A stretch of DNA of 64,000 nucleotides from Sphingobium bisphenolivorans (GCF_000412635.1 NZ_ASTG01000019.1:1-64000), one strand, 5' to 3'; positions 36,593 through 46,284 are shown, counted from the first letter of the stretch. Made by a program: numbers and translations. Notes: generated from the sequence alone by a model not told the origin.

Positions 36593-39500
36593 GCTTCGAT
36601 ACTGTCCTTATCGCCAATCGCGGCGCCATCGCCACGCGCATCATCCGTACGCTTCGCCGCATGGGTCTGCGCTCTGTCGCGGTCTATTCGGAAGCGGACG
36701 AAGGATCGCTGCACGTATCGGAAGCCGACGAGGCCATGTGCATCGGTCCGGCTCGCGCGTCCGACAGTTATCTCAATATCGCCGCGATCCTCGATGCGGC
36801 GCGCGCAGCCGGCGCGGGCGCGATCCATCCGGGTTATGGCTTCCTGGCAGAGAATGTGGAGTTCGCCGAAGCTTGCGCGCAGGCGGGGATCGTGTTCATC
36901 GGCCCCACGCCCGACAATATCCGCACCTTCGGCCTGAAGCACAGCGCTCGCGCCCTCGCCGCCGCCCATGACGTGCCGTTGGCACCCGGCACCGATCTGC
37001 TGACCGATGAGGAAGCGGCGGTCGAGGCGGCGCACCGCATCGGCTTCCCGGTGATCCTGAAGGCGACCGCTGGGGGCGGCGGCATCGGCATGCGCGTTTG
37101 CGAGGATGAGGCCGCCGTGCGCGACGGCTTCGCCGCCGTGGCGCGGCAGGGGCAGAGCAATTTCGGCGACGCCGGCATTTTCCTGGAACGCTATATCCGC
37201 CGCGCCCGCCATATCGAGGTGCAGGTCTTCGGCGACGGGCAGGGCCGCATTCGCGCCTTGGGCGAGCGGGACTGCTCGCTCCAGCGCCGTAACCAGAAGG
37301 TTGTCGAGGAAGCGCCCGCGCCGCTGCTGCCGCAAAAGGTGCGCGCCGATCTGATCGCCGCCGCGACAAGGCTGGGGGAGGCGGCGAACTATCGATCGGC
37401 CGGGACGGTCGAGTTCCTCTATGACGCCGAACGGGAAGAATTTTTTTTCCTGGAGATGAACACCCGGCTTCAGGTCGAGCATGGCGTGACCGAGGAGGTG
37501 ATGGGCATCGATCTGGTCGAGTGGATGATCCGGGGCGGCGCGGGGGATTTTACGTTCCTGGACGCCGAACTGCGGGAGCCGCAGGGCCATTCGGTGCAGG
37601 TCCGCCTCTATGCCGAAGACCCGGCGCTTGAATATCGCCCGACATCCGGCAGCCTGACAGCGGTCGAATTTCCCGAGGGCATGCGCGTCGAAACCTGGGT
37701 CATGGCCGGCTCCACCGTGTCGGCTTGGTATGATCCGATGCTCGCCAAGCTGATCGTCCACGCGCCAAGCCGTGACGAAGCCATCGCCGCGATGCAACGA
37801 GCGCTCGACAACAGCCGGGTGGATGGCATCGAAACCAACCTGCGCTGGCTGCGGGAGGTAGTTCGCTGCGACGCCTTCGTCAGCGGCGAAGTTTCGACGC
37901 GCGTGCTCGAAGATATCGCCTATCATCCCTGCAGCGTTCGCGTCATCAGCGGCGGCATGGCGACGACGGTGCAGGATTGGCCCGGCCGTCAAAAGCTTTG
38001 GGCGGTGGGCGTGCCCCCGTCTGGCCCGATGGACGACCAGTCCTTCCGCCTTGGCAACCGTCTGCTCGGCAATCCCGAGGGCACCGCCGGTCTGGAGGTG
38101 ACGGTGAGCGGGCCGACGCTGAGCTTCACCGCTACCACGCGGATCAGCCTGACGGGCGCGGATTTCGGCGCCACGTTGGACGGTAGCCCGGTCCAGCGCG
38201 GAAAGGCGATCGAGGTTGAGGCAGGGCAGACGCTGGCGCTCGGCCGCGCCTCATCCGGCGGCATGCGGGGCTATATCCTGTTCGCCGGCGGCCTCGACAT
38301 CGCGCCCTATCTCGGCAGTCGCAGCACGTTCGAACTCGGCCAGTTCGGCGGCCATGCCGCGCGCCGGCTGCTGGCGGGCGACACCCTGCATCTGGCTGGC
38401 GAAGCGACCGACACTCCCCTGCCGCAAGCCGCTCTGCCCGACCTGCCGAAACTCTGGACCCTGCGCGTCCTCTACGGCCCGCATGGCGCACCCGATTTCT
38501 TCGCGGACGAGGATATCGCCACGATCGTCGCGGCCGAGTGGGAGGTGCATTATAACAGCAACCGGACCGGCGTCCGCCTGATCGGCCCGAAGCCCAAATG
38601 GGCGCGTGCGGATGGGGGCGAGGCGGGGCTTCACCCGTCCAATATCCACGACAACCCATACGCCATCGGCGCGGTCGACTTCACCGGCGACATGCCGATC
38701 ATCCTCGGCCCGGATGGCCCATCGCTGGGCGGGTTCGTCTGCCCCTTCGTGGTGATCGCCGCCGATCGGTGGAAGATCGGTCAGCTCACGCCCGGCGACA
38801 AGCTCCGCTTCGCGCCGGTCCATGTCGAGGACGCCATCGCGGCAGACAGGCAGCAGCGCGATCTGATCGTCGCAGGCACGCCCCACGTGCCGAACGCGGC
38901 GCGCCCCATCGACACGCTTTCGCCCATTCTTGCGACGATCGAGGAAAGCGGCGGCCGCCCGCGCACCGTCTATCGGCAGCAGGGCGACCGTAACATCCTG
39001 GTCGAATATGGCCCGATCGTGCTCGACATAGAGCTTCGCATCCGCGTCCACGCGCTGATGACCGAGTTGGAGCGGATGGCGCTTCCCGGCGTCGTCGACG
39101 TGGTGCCTGGCATCCGCTCGCTCCAGTTGCACTTCGATGGTCAGATACTGGATCAGCGCGCCGCGCTGGCTGTCCTGATCGACGCCGAGGAGCGGCTGGG
39201 CGACCTTGCAGACTTTACCATCCCCTCACGCGTCGTCCATCTGCCCCTAAGCTGGCGGGACCCTGCGACGATTGAGACGATCGAGAAATATATGGGTGCG
39301 GTCCGCGACGACGCGCCCTGGTGCCCGGACAATATCGACTTCATTCGCCGCATCAATGGCCTGCCGGATGCAGCGGCGGTCGAGAATCTGATCTTTGACA
39401 CGACCTATCTCGTCATGGGCCTGGGCGATGTCTATCTGGGCGCGCCGGTCGCAACCCCGGTCGATCCGCGGCATCGGCTGGTCACCACCAAATATAATCC

Positions 39501-40185
39501 GGCCCGCACATGGACCCCGCCCAATGTCGTGGGCATCGGCGGCGCTTATATGTGCATCTACGGGATGGAGGGCCCCGGCGGCTATCAGCTGTTCGGCCGC
39601 ACCATCCAGGTCTGGAACACGCACCGGCAGACCGACGCCTTTATCGAGGGCAAGCCGTGGCTGCTGCGCTTCTTCGACCAGATCCGCTTCTATCCGGTGA
39701 GCGCGGATGACCTGGCCGAATGGCGGCGCGACTTCCCCAGCGGGCGCCGGTCGATACGCATCGAGGAGTCCGAATTCCGGCTCGCTGACTATCGCGCCTT
39801 CCTGGCGGACAATGCGGTGTCGATCTCGGAGTTCGAGAGCCGCCGCAAGGCCGCCTTCAACGAGGAACGCGCCGAATGGCAGCGCAGCGGCGAGTTCGAC
39901 CGCGTCACTAGCCTCGCCGACGTCGAACCGCCCAATGCTGGCGCGATCGAAGTGCCCGACGGCGCAGACGTTGTCGAAGCGCCCTTTGGCGGCAGCCTGT
40001 GGAAGATGCTGGTCAATATCGGCGACGAAGTGAAGGCGGGCGATACGATCGCGATCATCGAGGCGATGAAGATGGAGAGCGCCGTGCAAAGTCCCGGAGC
40101 AGGAACGATCGCTGCGATCTATGTGCAGGAACGCCAGTCGCTGCAACCCGGCGCCCCGATGCTGGCGCTGAGGGCGGAGGCATGA
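36589..40185 (+). CDS. Biotin-dependent urea/guanidine carboxylase
   Basis: A 1198-residue multidomain carboxylase. Order: biotin carboxylase (1-450; ATP-grasp with KATAGGGGIGMRV, ERDCSLQRRNQKVVEEAPAP and EMNTRLQVEH), a KipA/AHS2-type carboxyltransferase half (about 465-780, VQDWPGRQKLWAVGVPPSGP), a KipI/AHS1-type half (about 790-1010), a linker, and a C-terminal biotinyl domain with EAMKMES carrying biotin on K1161. ATP, bicarbonate and urea or guanidine give allophanate or carboxyguanidine. The DUF1989 pair and importer favour guanidine. The ATG at 36589 overlaps the previous stop; longer in-frame starts add nothing. Confidence 0.92.
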   Translation: MSFDTVLIANRGAIATRIIRTLRRMGLRSVAVYSEADEGSLHVSEADEAMCIGPARASDSYLNIAAILDAARAAGAGAIHPGYGFLAENVEFAEACAQAGIVFIGPTPDNIRTFGLKHSARALAAAHDVPLAPGTDLLTDEEAAVEAAHRIGFPVILKATAGGGGIGMRVCEDEAAVRDGFAAVARQGQSNFGDAGIFLERYIRRARHIEVQVFGDGQGRIRALGERDCSLQRRNQKVVEEAPAPLLPQKVRADLIAAATRLGEAANYRSAGTVEFLYDAEREEFFFLEMNTRLQVEHGVTEEVMGIDLVEWMIRGGAGDFTFLDAELREPQGHSVQVRLYAEDPALEYRPTSGSLTAVEFPEGMRVETWVMAGSTVSAWYDPMLAKLIVHAPSRDEAIAAMQRALDNSRVDGIETNLRWLREVVRCDAFVSGEVSTRVLEDIAYHPCSVRVISGGMATTVQDWPGRQKLWAVGVPPSGPMDDQSFRLGNRLLGNPEGTAGLEVTVSGPTLSFTATTRISLTGADFGATLDGSPVQRGKAIEVEAGQTLALGRASSGGMRGYILFAGGLDIAPYLGSRSTFELGQFGGHAARRLLAGDTLHLAGEATDTPLPQAALPDLPKLWTLRVLYGPHGAPDFFADEDIATIVAAEWEVHYNSNRTGVRLIGPKPKWARADGGEAGLHPSNIHDNPYAIGAVDFTGDMPIILGPDGPSLGGFVCPFVVIAADRWKIGQLTPGDKLRFAPVHVEDAIAADRQQRDLIVAGTPHVPNAARPIDTLSPILATIEESGGRPRTVYRQQGDRNILVEYGPIVLDIELRIRVHALMTELERMALPGVVDVVPGIRSLQLHFDGQILDQRAALAVLIDAEERLGDLADFTIPSRVVHLPLSWRDPATIETIEKYMGAVRDDAPWCPDNIDFIRRINGLPDAAAVENLIFDTTYLVMGLGDVYLGAPVATPVDPRHRLVTTKYNPARTWTPPNVVGIGGAYMCIYGMEGPGGYQLFGRTIQVWNTHRQTDAFIEGKPWLLRFFDQIRFYPVSADDLAEWRRDFPSGRRSIRIEESEFRLADYRAFLADNAVSISEFESRRKAAFNEERAEWQRSGEFDRVTSLADVEPPNAGAIEVPDGADVVEAPFGGSLWKMLVNIGDEVKAGDTIAIIEAMKMESAVQSPGAGTIAAIYVQERQSLQPGAPMLALRAEA

Positions 40186-41957
40186 GCGGGATGGGGTTCG
40201 ACCGCCATAGCGCCGCCATCATCGGCGCCGATGTCAACGCCAGACGGACCAGCGCCCTTGCCGTGGCGGAGGAGACGATCGCACGCCTTGCCGCCTATGA
40301 TGCAATACAGCCGCAGGTCTGGATCAGTCGCTTCAGCGAGGAGGCTATCCGCTCCGCCGCCCGCGCCGTCGATGCGCGTGTCGCTGCCGGGGAGGCGCTG
40401 CCGCTCGCCGGCGTACCCTTTGCAGTCAAGGATAATATCGACGTTGCCGGATTGGACACGACGGCGGCGTGCCCAGCCTTCGCCTACAGCCCCAGCCATT
40501 CCGCGACGGTGGTTGAAAAGCTGCTGGCGGCTGGTGCGGTCTGCGTCGGCAAGACCAATCTCGACCAGTTCGCCACCGGCCTCAACGGCACGCGCAGCCC
40601 CTATGGCGCTCCGCGCAACGCCTACAATCTCGCCTATGTGAGCGGCGGGTCGAGTTCGGGCTCGTCGGTAGCCGTCGCGGCGGGCCTAGTCGCCTTCGCG
40701 CTTGGCACGGACACGGCGGGCTCCGGGCGGGTGCCTGCCGCCTTCCAGCATCTGATCGGCTTCAAGCCGAGCAAGGGACGGTGGAGCAGTAAGGGTCTTG
40801 TGCCCGCCTGCCGTACCCTCGACTGTATCACGGTCTTTACCGATGACACCGCCGATGCCCGGCTGCTGGATGAGGTCATCGCGGGCTTCGATGCCGCCGA
40901 CCCCTATTCCAAGCGGCTTGCCGACCGGCCGCTCCCGCGCAAGCGGATCGGGGTGCCGCGCCGGTCGCAGCGGGTCTTTTTCGGGGATGGCGAGTCCGAA
41001 TTCCTCTACGCTCGCGCGTTGGAGAAGCTCGGCCGCCTGGCCGAGATCGTGGAAATCGACCTCGCCCCGCTGCAGGAAGCGGCGCTGCTGCTCTATGGCG
41101 GGCCATGGGTGGCGGAACGCGCCGCCGCCATGGCCGGCATGCTGGCCGACAATCCCGACGCCATCGATCCGACCGTCCGTGAAGTGGTGGCGCCCGGCCT
41201 GGCGATCGGCGCGGTGGAGCTGTTCAACGGCATCTACCGCTTGGCCGAACTGAAGCGCCACGCCGACCTGCTGTGGGAGGGGATCGACATGCTCGCCTTC
41301 CCGACCGCCGGAACCACCTACCGAGTGGCCGAACTGTTGGTCGCGCCGGTCGCGCTCAACAGCGCGCTCGGCTTCTACACCAATTTCGTGAACCTGCTCG
41401 ACATGGCCGCCATCGCGGTGCCGGCCGGCGTACGGGACAATGGCACTGGCTTTGGCATCACCCTGATCGGCCCGGCCGATACCGACCGCGCGTTGCTCGA
41501 CGCAGCCGACGCCTATCTCGCCGCCGCCGATCTTCCTTCTCCACCACCACTCGATCTGGAGGGCAAAATGCAGACCGTGAAACTCGCCGTCGTCGGCGCC
41601 CATCTCAAGGACATGCCGCTGCACTGGCAGTTGACATCACGGGAGGCGAAGTTCGTCGGCTCCTTTAAGACAGCTCCTAGCTATCGGCTCTATGCGATGG
41701 CGGACAGCGTGCCGCCCAAACCCGCGCTGGTTCACAGCAGTGATGGCGGGCCGATCGCCGTCGAAGTCTATGAGCTGGGCGTGGCGGAGTTCGGCAGCTT
41801 CGTCGTCGAGGTGCCGGCGCCGCTCGCGATCGGCACCGTGACGCTGTCCGATGGCAGCAGCGTCAAGGGCTTCGTCGCAGAACCGCGGGCGCTGACCGGC
41901 GCCGAGGATATTACAGACCTCGGCGGATGGCGCGCCTATATCGCGCGGCAGGGCTGA
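40182..41957 (+). CDS. atzF: Allophanate hydrolase
   Basis: Hydrolyses allophanate to two ammonia and two carbon dioxide, finishing nitrogen release. The 591-residue protein has an N-terminal amidase-signature domain with the Ser-cisSer-Lys triad K83 (FAVKDNID), S157 (SGGSSSGSS) and S181 (DTAGSGRVPA), each exactly eight below the AtzF numbering I remember. A C-terminal AtzF-type domain (from about 460, MQTVKLAVVGAHLKDMPLHW) completes it. The start overlaps the carboxylase stop (ATGA). The encoded route carboxylase, deiminase, hydrolase is complete in this operon. Confidence 0.94.
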   Translation: MSGMGFDRHSAAIIGADVNARRTSALAVAEETIARLAAYDAIQPQVWISRFSEEAIRSAARAVDARVAAGEALPLAGVPFAVKDNIDVAGLDTTAACPAFAYSPSHSATVVEKLLAAGAVCVGKTNLDQFATGLNGTRSPYGAPRNAYNLAYVSGGSSSGSSVAVAAGLVAFALGTDTAGSGRVPAAFQHLIGFKPSKGRWSSKGLVPACRTLDCITVFTDDTADARLLDEVIAGFDAADPYSKRLADRPLPRKRIGVPRRSQRVFFGDGESEFLYARALEKLGRLAEIVEIDLAPLQEAALLLYGGPWVAERAAAMAGMLADNPDAIDPTVREVVAPGLAIGAVELFNGIYRLAELKRHADLLWEGIDMLAFPTAGTTYRVAELLVAPVALNSALGFYTNFVNLLDMAAIAVPAGVRDNGTGFGITLIGPADTDRALLDAADAYLAAADLPSPPPLDLEGKMQTVKLAVVGAHLKDMPLHWQLTSREAKFVGSFKTAPSYRLYAMADSVPPKPALVHSSDGGPIAVEVYELGVAEFGSFVVEVPAPLAIGTVTLSDGSSVKGFVAEPRALTGAEDITDLGGWRAYIARQG

Positions 41958-41960
41958 CCC

Positions 41961-42893
41961 ATGAAAACGCGCAATCTGGTCATGGCCTGCGCCGCTGGCA
42001 TCGCCTCCCTCTTTCCCTTCGCGGCGCAGGCGATGGAGGAACAGGTCATGGAGGTGCCGGGCTTCGCCGACTTCCTGGCCGTGGACGGCAGCAGCGTCTG
42101 GGCGACGAACGCCGGGCGCGTCGAACGCTGGTCGCGTAAGGGCAAGCTCGCGGAAGTCGCCATGAGCAAGCCCTGCGGCGCGATGGCGATCCTGCGCGGC
42201 TCGCTTTGGGTGGCCGACTGTCAGGAGAAGGCGCTCGTTCGGATCGACACCCGAACCGCGAAGAAGATCGCGACGATCCCCACCGGCATCGCCAATGAGC
42301 AGGGCGAACTGAACGTGGTGGCCGGCGCTGGTTCGATCTGGGTGGCGAGCGACAATGAAGCGGGCCAGGTTTCGCGCGTCGATCCTGCCACCAATCGGGT
42401 CATAGCCATCATCCCCGTCGATCCCGGCACCTGGTATCTCGCCTTCGGCCACGGATCGCTATGGGCGGTGAGCGCGCAGGGCCAATCCGTCCAGCGCATC
42501 GATCCGCGAACCAACAGCGTTGTCAAGCGCACTGCGCTCGGCAAGCAGCCCGGCTTCCTCGCTGCTGGTGAAGGGGCGGTATGGGTTCAGGAACAGGGCG
42601 ACGGCACGGTCGCCCGGATCGATCCTGTCACAGGGGATGTCACGACGCGCATCAAAGTGGCCGACACGCTGAAATGGGGAGATATCGATACCGGCGGCGG
42701 CAAGGTGTGGCTGCGCACGACCGAGGATCAGACCTTCGTCGTGATCGACCCCAAGACGCTGACCGTCAGCGCGCGCAAGGGCAAGGCAGTGGGCAGCGGC
42801 GCGGTGCGCTACACGCGTGCGGGCCTGTGGACATCGGCGCATGACGTGCACACGCTTTCCTGGTGGCCCAACCCGGCGAGCGTCGGGAAGTAA
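41961..42893 (+). CDS. Secreted YncE/virginiamycin-B-lyase-like beta-propeller protein
   Basis: A 310-residue periplasmic protein: signal peptide MKTRNLVMACAAGIASLFPF to about AQA, then repeated propeller blades each centred on a SIWVAS/SLWAVS-like strand and an RIDP turn (for example GSIWVASDNEAGQVSRVDPA). The Vgb-like family is usually assigned from this pattern, but real streptogramin lyase activity is not implied. It begins three bases after the allophanate hydrolase stop, so it is probably co-transcribed with the nitrogen operon, where its role is unclear. A strong hairpin follows. Confidence 0.8.
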   Translation: MKTRNLVMACAAGIASLFPFAAQAMEEQVMEVPGFADFLAVDGSSVWATNAGRVERWSRKGKLAEVAMSKPCGAMAILRGSLWVADCQEKALVRIDTRTAKKIATIPTGIANEQGELNVVAGAGSIWVASDNEAGQVSRVDPATNRVIAIIPVDPGTWYLAFGHGSLWAVSAQGQSVQRIDPRTNSVVKRTALGKQPGFLAAGEGAVWVQEQGDGTVARIDPVTGDVTTRIKVADTLKWGDIDTGGGKVWLRTTEDQTFVVIDPKTLTVSARKGKAVGSGAVRYTRAGLWTSAHDVHTLSWWPNPASVGK

Positions 42894-42900
42894 ACAGTGC

Positions 42901-42922
42901 GCGGCCGGAAGGATCCGGCCGC
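42901..42922. terminator. Bidirectional terminator-like hairpin
   Basis: GCGGCCGG (42901-42908) and CCGGCCGC (42915-42922) form a perfect 8-bp GC stem with a 6-base loop, between the stops of two convergent genes. No T-run follows on either strand, so efficiency is uncertain. Confidence 0.6.
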
Positions 42923-42935
42923 GACATCGACTGGT

Positions 42936-43271
42936 TCAATGATTATAGGCGAGACGGGTCGAGGCAGAGGCTGGAGCCATCGCGGTGCGCGCCTCGATCT
43001 GCGAGCGTACGTCCGCGATCACGGCCGTCCGGCATTCCCGCGCCTTGGCTTCCACCGCAAGGTGAACGCCGGCAAGCTGATCGCCGCAAACGGCGCGGGC
43101 AGCTTGATCCATGCGGATTGCGAGGCGCTGCTGGCCACCGGAGGTGGCAAGATCAATGCCCTTGAGGTCGAGGATGGCCTGGTCGCGCACGAAAGGGTTG
43201 TCGGCGGCGCTGGCAATAGTGGAGGTCGCAAAAGCAATAGTGGCGAGAGCCGCCAAGCCAATCTTCATCAT
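42936..43271 (-). CDS. UrcA-family secreted protein
   Basis: A 111-residue exported protein of the UrcA family, small proteins typical of sphingomonads and relatives with unknown function. It has a signal peptide (MMKIGLAALATIAFATSTIA) and the family pattern ILDLKGIDLATSGGQQRLAI, RMDQAARAVCGD and AKARECRTAVIADVRSQIEA with its two conserved cysteines. AGGAG precedes the tandem ATG pair at 43271/43268; the second has the better spacing. It may be the last gene of the leftward unit starting at 46284 or independently transcribed. Confidence 0.82.
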   Translation of the reverse strand: MMKIGLAALATIAFATSTIASAADNPFVRDQAILDLKGIDLATSGGQQRLAIRMDQAARAVCGDQLAGVHLAVEAKARECRTAVIADVRSQIEARTAMAPASASTRLAYNH

Positions 43272-43393
43272 AGTCTCCTGTGCGCAGAACAAGCGCCGCT
43301 CTACGACGGCTGCCGCATATATAGAGCCAGGAGTAGAAAACTTCAATACTGAAGCGCAAAACGTTATTTTATTACTGATCTATTCTCCATTTA

Positions 43394-43765
43394 TTACTTG
43401 GCCCGGACAGTGAGGTAAGCAAGATCCTCGCTATGGCCGAGCAATCCGATGGGTAGGAGGGCTTCGCTCTCCACCGCGGCGACCGCGACCGTGATGGTGC
43501 GCGCATAGGGGCTGGACCATTGGCGCAGGGTTTCGATCGGTATGCTGACGCGCCATTTGTGCTTGCCCTGAGCCGCGACGGCATGGCCGTTGATTCGCAC
43601 CGCCGATGCCGCGTCGGCCCGCCGGCCGGTCACGACCAGGCATGATCCCGCCTGGCAGTCGGCGAGCCGGGTCCGGCTCTCGGCCGCTGCGGGGGTGGCG
43701 AACGCAGCGCTCAGGATTACCCCCAGGGAAAAAAGGAGGCTTGTTGCGTCGAGGCGGATCGGCAT
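43394..43765 (-). CDS. Small secreted protein of unknown function
   Basis: A 123-residue protein with a clear signal peptide (SLLFSLGVILSAAFATPAAA), a cysteine pair (DCQAGSCLVV) and a beta-rich remainder. No family recognised. A good ribosome site (AAGGAGCG) precedes the ATG. It starts 21 bases after the TPR-sulfotransferase stop on the same strand, so the two are probably in one transcript with the desaturase-like gene upstream. Confidence 0.65.
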   Translation of the reverse strand: MPIRLDATSLLFSLGVILSAAFATPAAAESRTRLADCQAGSCLVVTGRRADAASAVRINGHAVAAQGKHKWRVSIPIETLRQWSSPYARTITVAVAAVESEALLPIGLLGHSEDLAYLTVRAK

Positions 43766-43786
43766 GATGCTAAACGCTCCTTTTCA

Positions 43787-45358
43787 TCAGTTGATCGGGA
43801 TGCCGGCGCATTGGAAAAATCGCCGGACGGGTTCCAGCACCTCCGCATGCTGCTTCCAGCGGGCGACGGAGTCCGAATAGATGGGCTGGCGCACCTGCGC
43901 CGCGCTGGGGGTGGATACCGGCGCGCGGTTGGCGTGGAAGGCGAGGCACTCGTCGGCCCAATCCAGCCCGCAATGCGTCAGGATGCGGCGGGTTTCGCCC
44001 GGCTGGTCGGCGACCAGCTGCTCATAATCCACCTCTATCAACCGGTCGGCCAGCGCCTCGCGCCACAAGCCCATCATCCGGTCGAAGCGGACATAATAAG
44101 CGGCGATGTCGAGCAGGTCGTAGCTATAGTCATAATAGCGTGAGCTGACCGCGAACAGGTTGCGGAAATTGCTGAGCACCGTATCCATAGGGTGCCGGCG
44201 CAGGCAGACGATGCGGGCATGGGGCAGCGCCCGCGCGATGAAGCCCAGATACTGGAAATTGCCCGGAAATTTGTCGGTGAAGCGCAGGCTGGGATCGCGC
44301 CGGTGATGGCTCGCCCGTTGCAGGAAATTGCGCCCGATCTCGGCCATGTCGGTCCGAGCCGCCGCGTGGACCGTCTCGGCATCCAGCACCGTCGGCGTGC
44401 GCGTGGCCGCCGCGCGCTTCACCGCAAGCGCCATGGCCTGCAATTCGCCCGCGCTCTCAACATCGGGATGCGAGGAAAGGATGCGGTCCACCAGCGTCGT
44501 GCCCGTGCGGGGCATGCCGACGATGAAGATGGGTGCGTCCTCCGGCGCTTCACTCGCCGCTGCAGGAAGCGGCCACGCCGCCTCGATCGCGTCGAACAGT
44601 GCGGCATCGCGCTGGAAATGATAGGGCAGCGTCCGGCGATGTTCGGCATTGGCCTCGCACAGGGCTTCAAGCGCCTTGTGCGGCTCGCCGACATCTTCCA
44701 GCTCCTTCGCCAGCGCATAGCCGAGCAGCAGCCTGTCGCGCGGCTCTTCAGCAGCGGCGCGAGCGGTTGCCAGCCGCGCGACATGATTGCGCTCGGGCGA
44801 TTGTTTGCGAAGGCTCGCAAGAAGGTGATGCGCCCGCGCGTCGCCGGGGGCTTGCAGGATCAGTGTTTCCAGCGCCCTTTCCGCCTCGTCCACCCGGCCG
44901 AGGAAGTTGAGGGTCACCGCGAGATTATAGCGGTAAGCGGTGTTGCGCGGTTCCAGCCGCACCGCTTCGGCGAAATGGGCGAGCGCGCGGGCGTGATCGC
45001 CCAGCCTGGCATAGACGCAGCCCATCGTGTCACGGCTGAGTGCATCGGCCGGCGGGGCCTGCTCGGCATCCCGCAGCGTCGCCGCTGCTTCGCCATCCTG
45101 CCGGACGAGCGTGAAGAGCTTGGCGAGGTGCGCACGATATTCGCCCTGCGGATCCAGCGCCACCGCCCGCTTCAGCTGCTGAAGCCCCGCACCAATATCG
45201 CCACCGTTCGATTGAGCAATGCCAAGGAGAAAATGTCCTTCGGCATCATCAGCATTTTCTTCGACCACCCGCGCCGCGAAACGATGGGCTGCGGCCAGAT
45301 CGCCGCTGGAAAGAGCGGTCCGCGCGGCTTCCACACGGGCGGAGCGCATCACGGTCAT
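43787..45358 (-). CDS. TPR-repeat sulfotransferase
   Basis: A 523-residue protein. The first 260 residues are tetratricopeptide-like helices (AHFAEAVRLEPRNTAYRYNL, DEAERALETLILQAPGDARA). The rest is a Sulfotransfer_3-type domain with the PAPS 5'-phosphosulfate loop IFIVGMPRTGTTLVDRILSS and a later CLRRHPMDTVLSNFRNLF 3'-phosphate region. It would transfer sulfate from PAPS, supplied by CysDNC, to an unknown glycan, lipid or peptide. Its start overlaps the stop of the desaturase-like gene (ATGA), linking sulfation with lipid hydroxylation. Confidence 0.88.
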   Translation of the reverse strand: MTVMRSARVEAARTALSSGDLAAAHRFAARVVEENADDAEGHFLLGIAQSNGGDIGAGLQQLKRAVALDPQGEYRAHLAKLFTLVRQDGEAAATLRDAEQAPPADALSRDTMGCVYARLGDHARALAHFAEAVRLEPRNTAYRYNLAVTLNFLGRVDEAERALETLILQAPGDARAHHLLASLRKQSPERNHVARLATARAAAEEPRDRLLLGYALAKELEDVGEPHKALEALCEANAEHRRTLPYHFQRDAALFDAIEAAWPLPAAASEAPEDAPIFIVGMPRTGTTLVDRILSSHPDVESAGELQAMALAVKRAAATRTPTVLDAETVHAAARTDMAEIGRNFLQRASHHRRDPSLRFTDKFPGNFQYLGFIARALPHARIVCLRRHPMDTVLSNFRNLFAVSSRYYDYSYDLLDIAAYYVRFDRMMGLWREALADRLIEVDYEQLVADQPGETRRILTHCGLDWADECLAFHANRAPVSTPSAAQVRQPIYSDSVARWKQHAEVLEPVRRFFQCAGIPIN

Positions 45359-46284
45359 GCGGTGGCCGCCGGCTCGCCCTGAACGGTCGAGGCTTCGCCG
45401 CCGGCTCGAGCCGCCGCCTTGCGGGCCTTGTAGCGGTCGATCGCGGGCTGAAACGGGAACAGCGTCTGCTCCCGGATCGTCAGCCGCCGCCGTTCATCCT
45501 GGCCGACCAGCACGCCTTCGCCCTCGCGATAGGTGCCGAAGATGCGGTCGAGGAGGATCAGCGAGTTGCCATAGTTGCAGCGGGTGCTCTCATAGTCGGT
45601 CGAGTGGTGAAGGCTGTGGTGCCGGATCGTCGTGAAGAAGAAGGAGTACCAGATCGGCGGATCGGCGCGGACGTTGGCATGGGCGAAGACGGAGATCACA
45701 CCCATCACATTGATGGCGGCGAACAGCGCCGTTTGCTGGAAGTCGAACAGGGCAAGGACGCTCAGGCTGATGAGGAACAGCTCGATCGGATTGCCCACCG
45801 CGCCTTTCGCGGCATTCAGCTGCGTGAGATGGTGATGCGGTGCGTGGGTCAGCCAGAAGGGCGTCCAGTTGTGCATCAGCCGGTGCATCCAATATTGGCC
45901 GAATTCGAGAATGAAGATCGCCAGTGCGACCTGCGCCAGCCATGGCAGATGCGTCACCCATTCCGTCTTGATGCCGAGCGACGACTTGACCGCCTTGAGC
46001 GGATCTTCGGCGAGTGCCTGCGAACACCATGTGATGACCGTCGCGCTCAGAACGGAATAATAGAGATCGGTGACGAACTCGCGGCCGTTCATGCGCCAGC
46101 CTTGGTGCCGCTCATTCACCCGTTCGAGCAGCAGCACGATGATGACGATCAGCGGAGAGGTGATGCTGAGCGTCCAGGGGTGGTTGAGCAAGGCGGCGGG
46201 GCAAAACGCCCAGAACAGCAGCACCACCGCGATCATCAAGGGTGGAATGTGGTTGAAAATTCGACCTTTAAGACTCGCTGGCAT
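45355..46284 (-). CDS. Sterol-desaturase-type di-iron membrane hydroxylase (paralogue A)
   Basis: A 309-residue integral membrane protein of the fatty-acid hydroxylase/sterol desaturase superfamily. The His boxes that bind two irons are present: HRLMHN, HAPHHH and HHSLHH. Several hydrophobic segments surround them. Such enzymes hydroxylate or desaturate lipids at the inner membrane. It shares its layout, including KGAVGNPIELFLI, with the protein at 48574-49569. It is translationally coupled to the TPR-sulfotransferase downstream. Substrate unknown. Confidence 0.9.
   Translation of the reverse strand: MPASLKGRIFNHIPPLMIAVVLLFWAFCPAALLNHPWTLSITSPLIVIIVLLLERVNERHQGWRMNGREFVTDLYYSVLSATVITWCSQALAEDPLKAVKSSLGIKTEWVTHLPWLAQVALAIFILEFGQYWMHRLMHNWTPFWLTHAPHHHLTQLNAAKGAVGNPIELFLISLSVLALFDFQQTALFAAINVMGVISVFAHANVRADPPIWYSFFFTTIRHHSLHHSTDYESTRCNYGNSLILLDRIFGTYREGEGVLVGQDERRRLTIREQTLFPFQPAIDRYKARKAAARAGGEASTVQGEPAATA

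Noticed and set aside
41961..42893. True virginiamycin B lyase (streptogramin resistance)
   Set aside because: Only the propeller pattern is shared; the context is nitrogen catabolism, so a resistance function should not be assumed.
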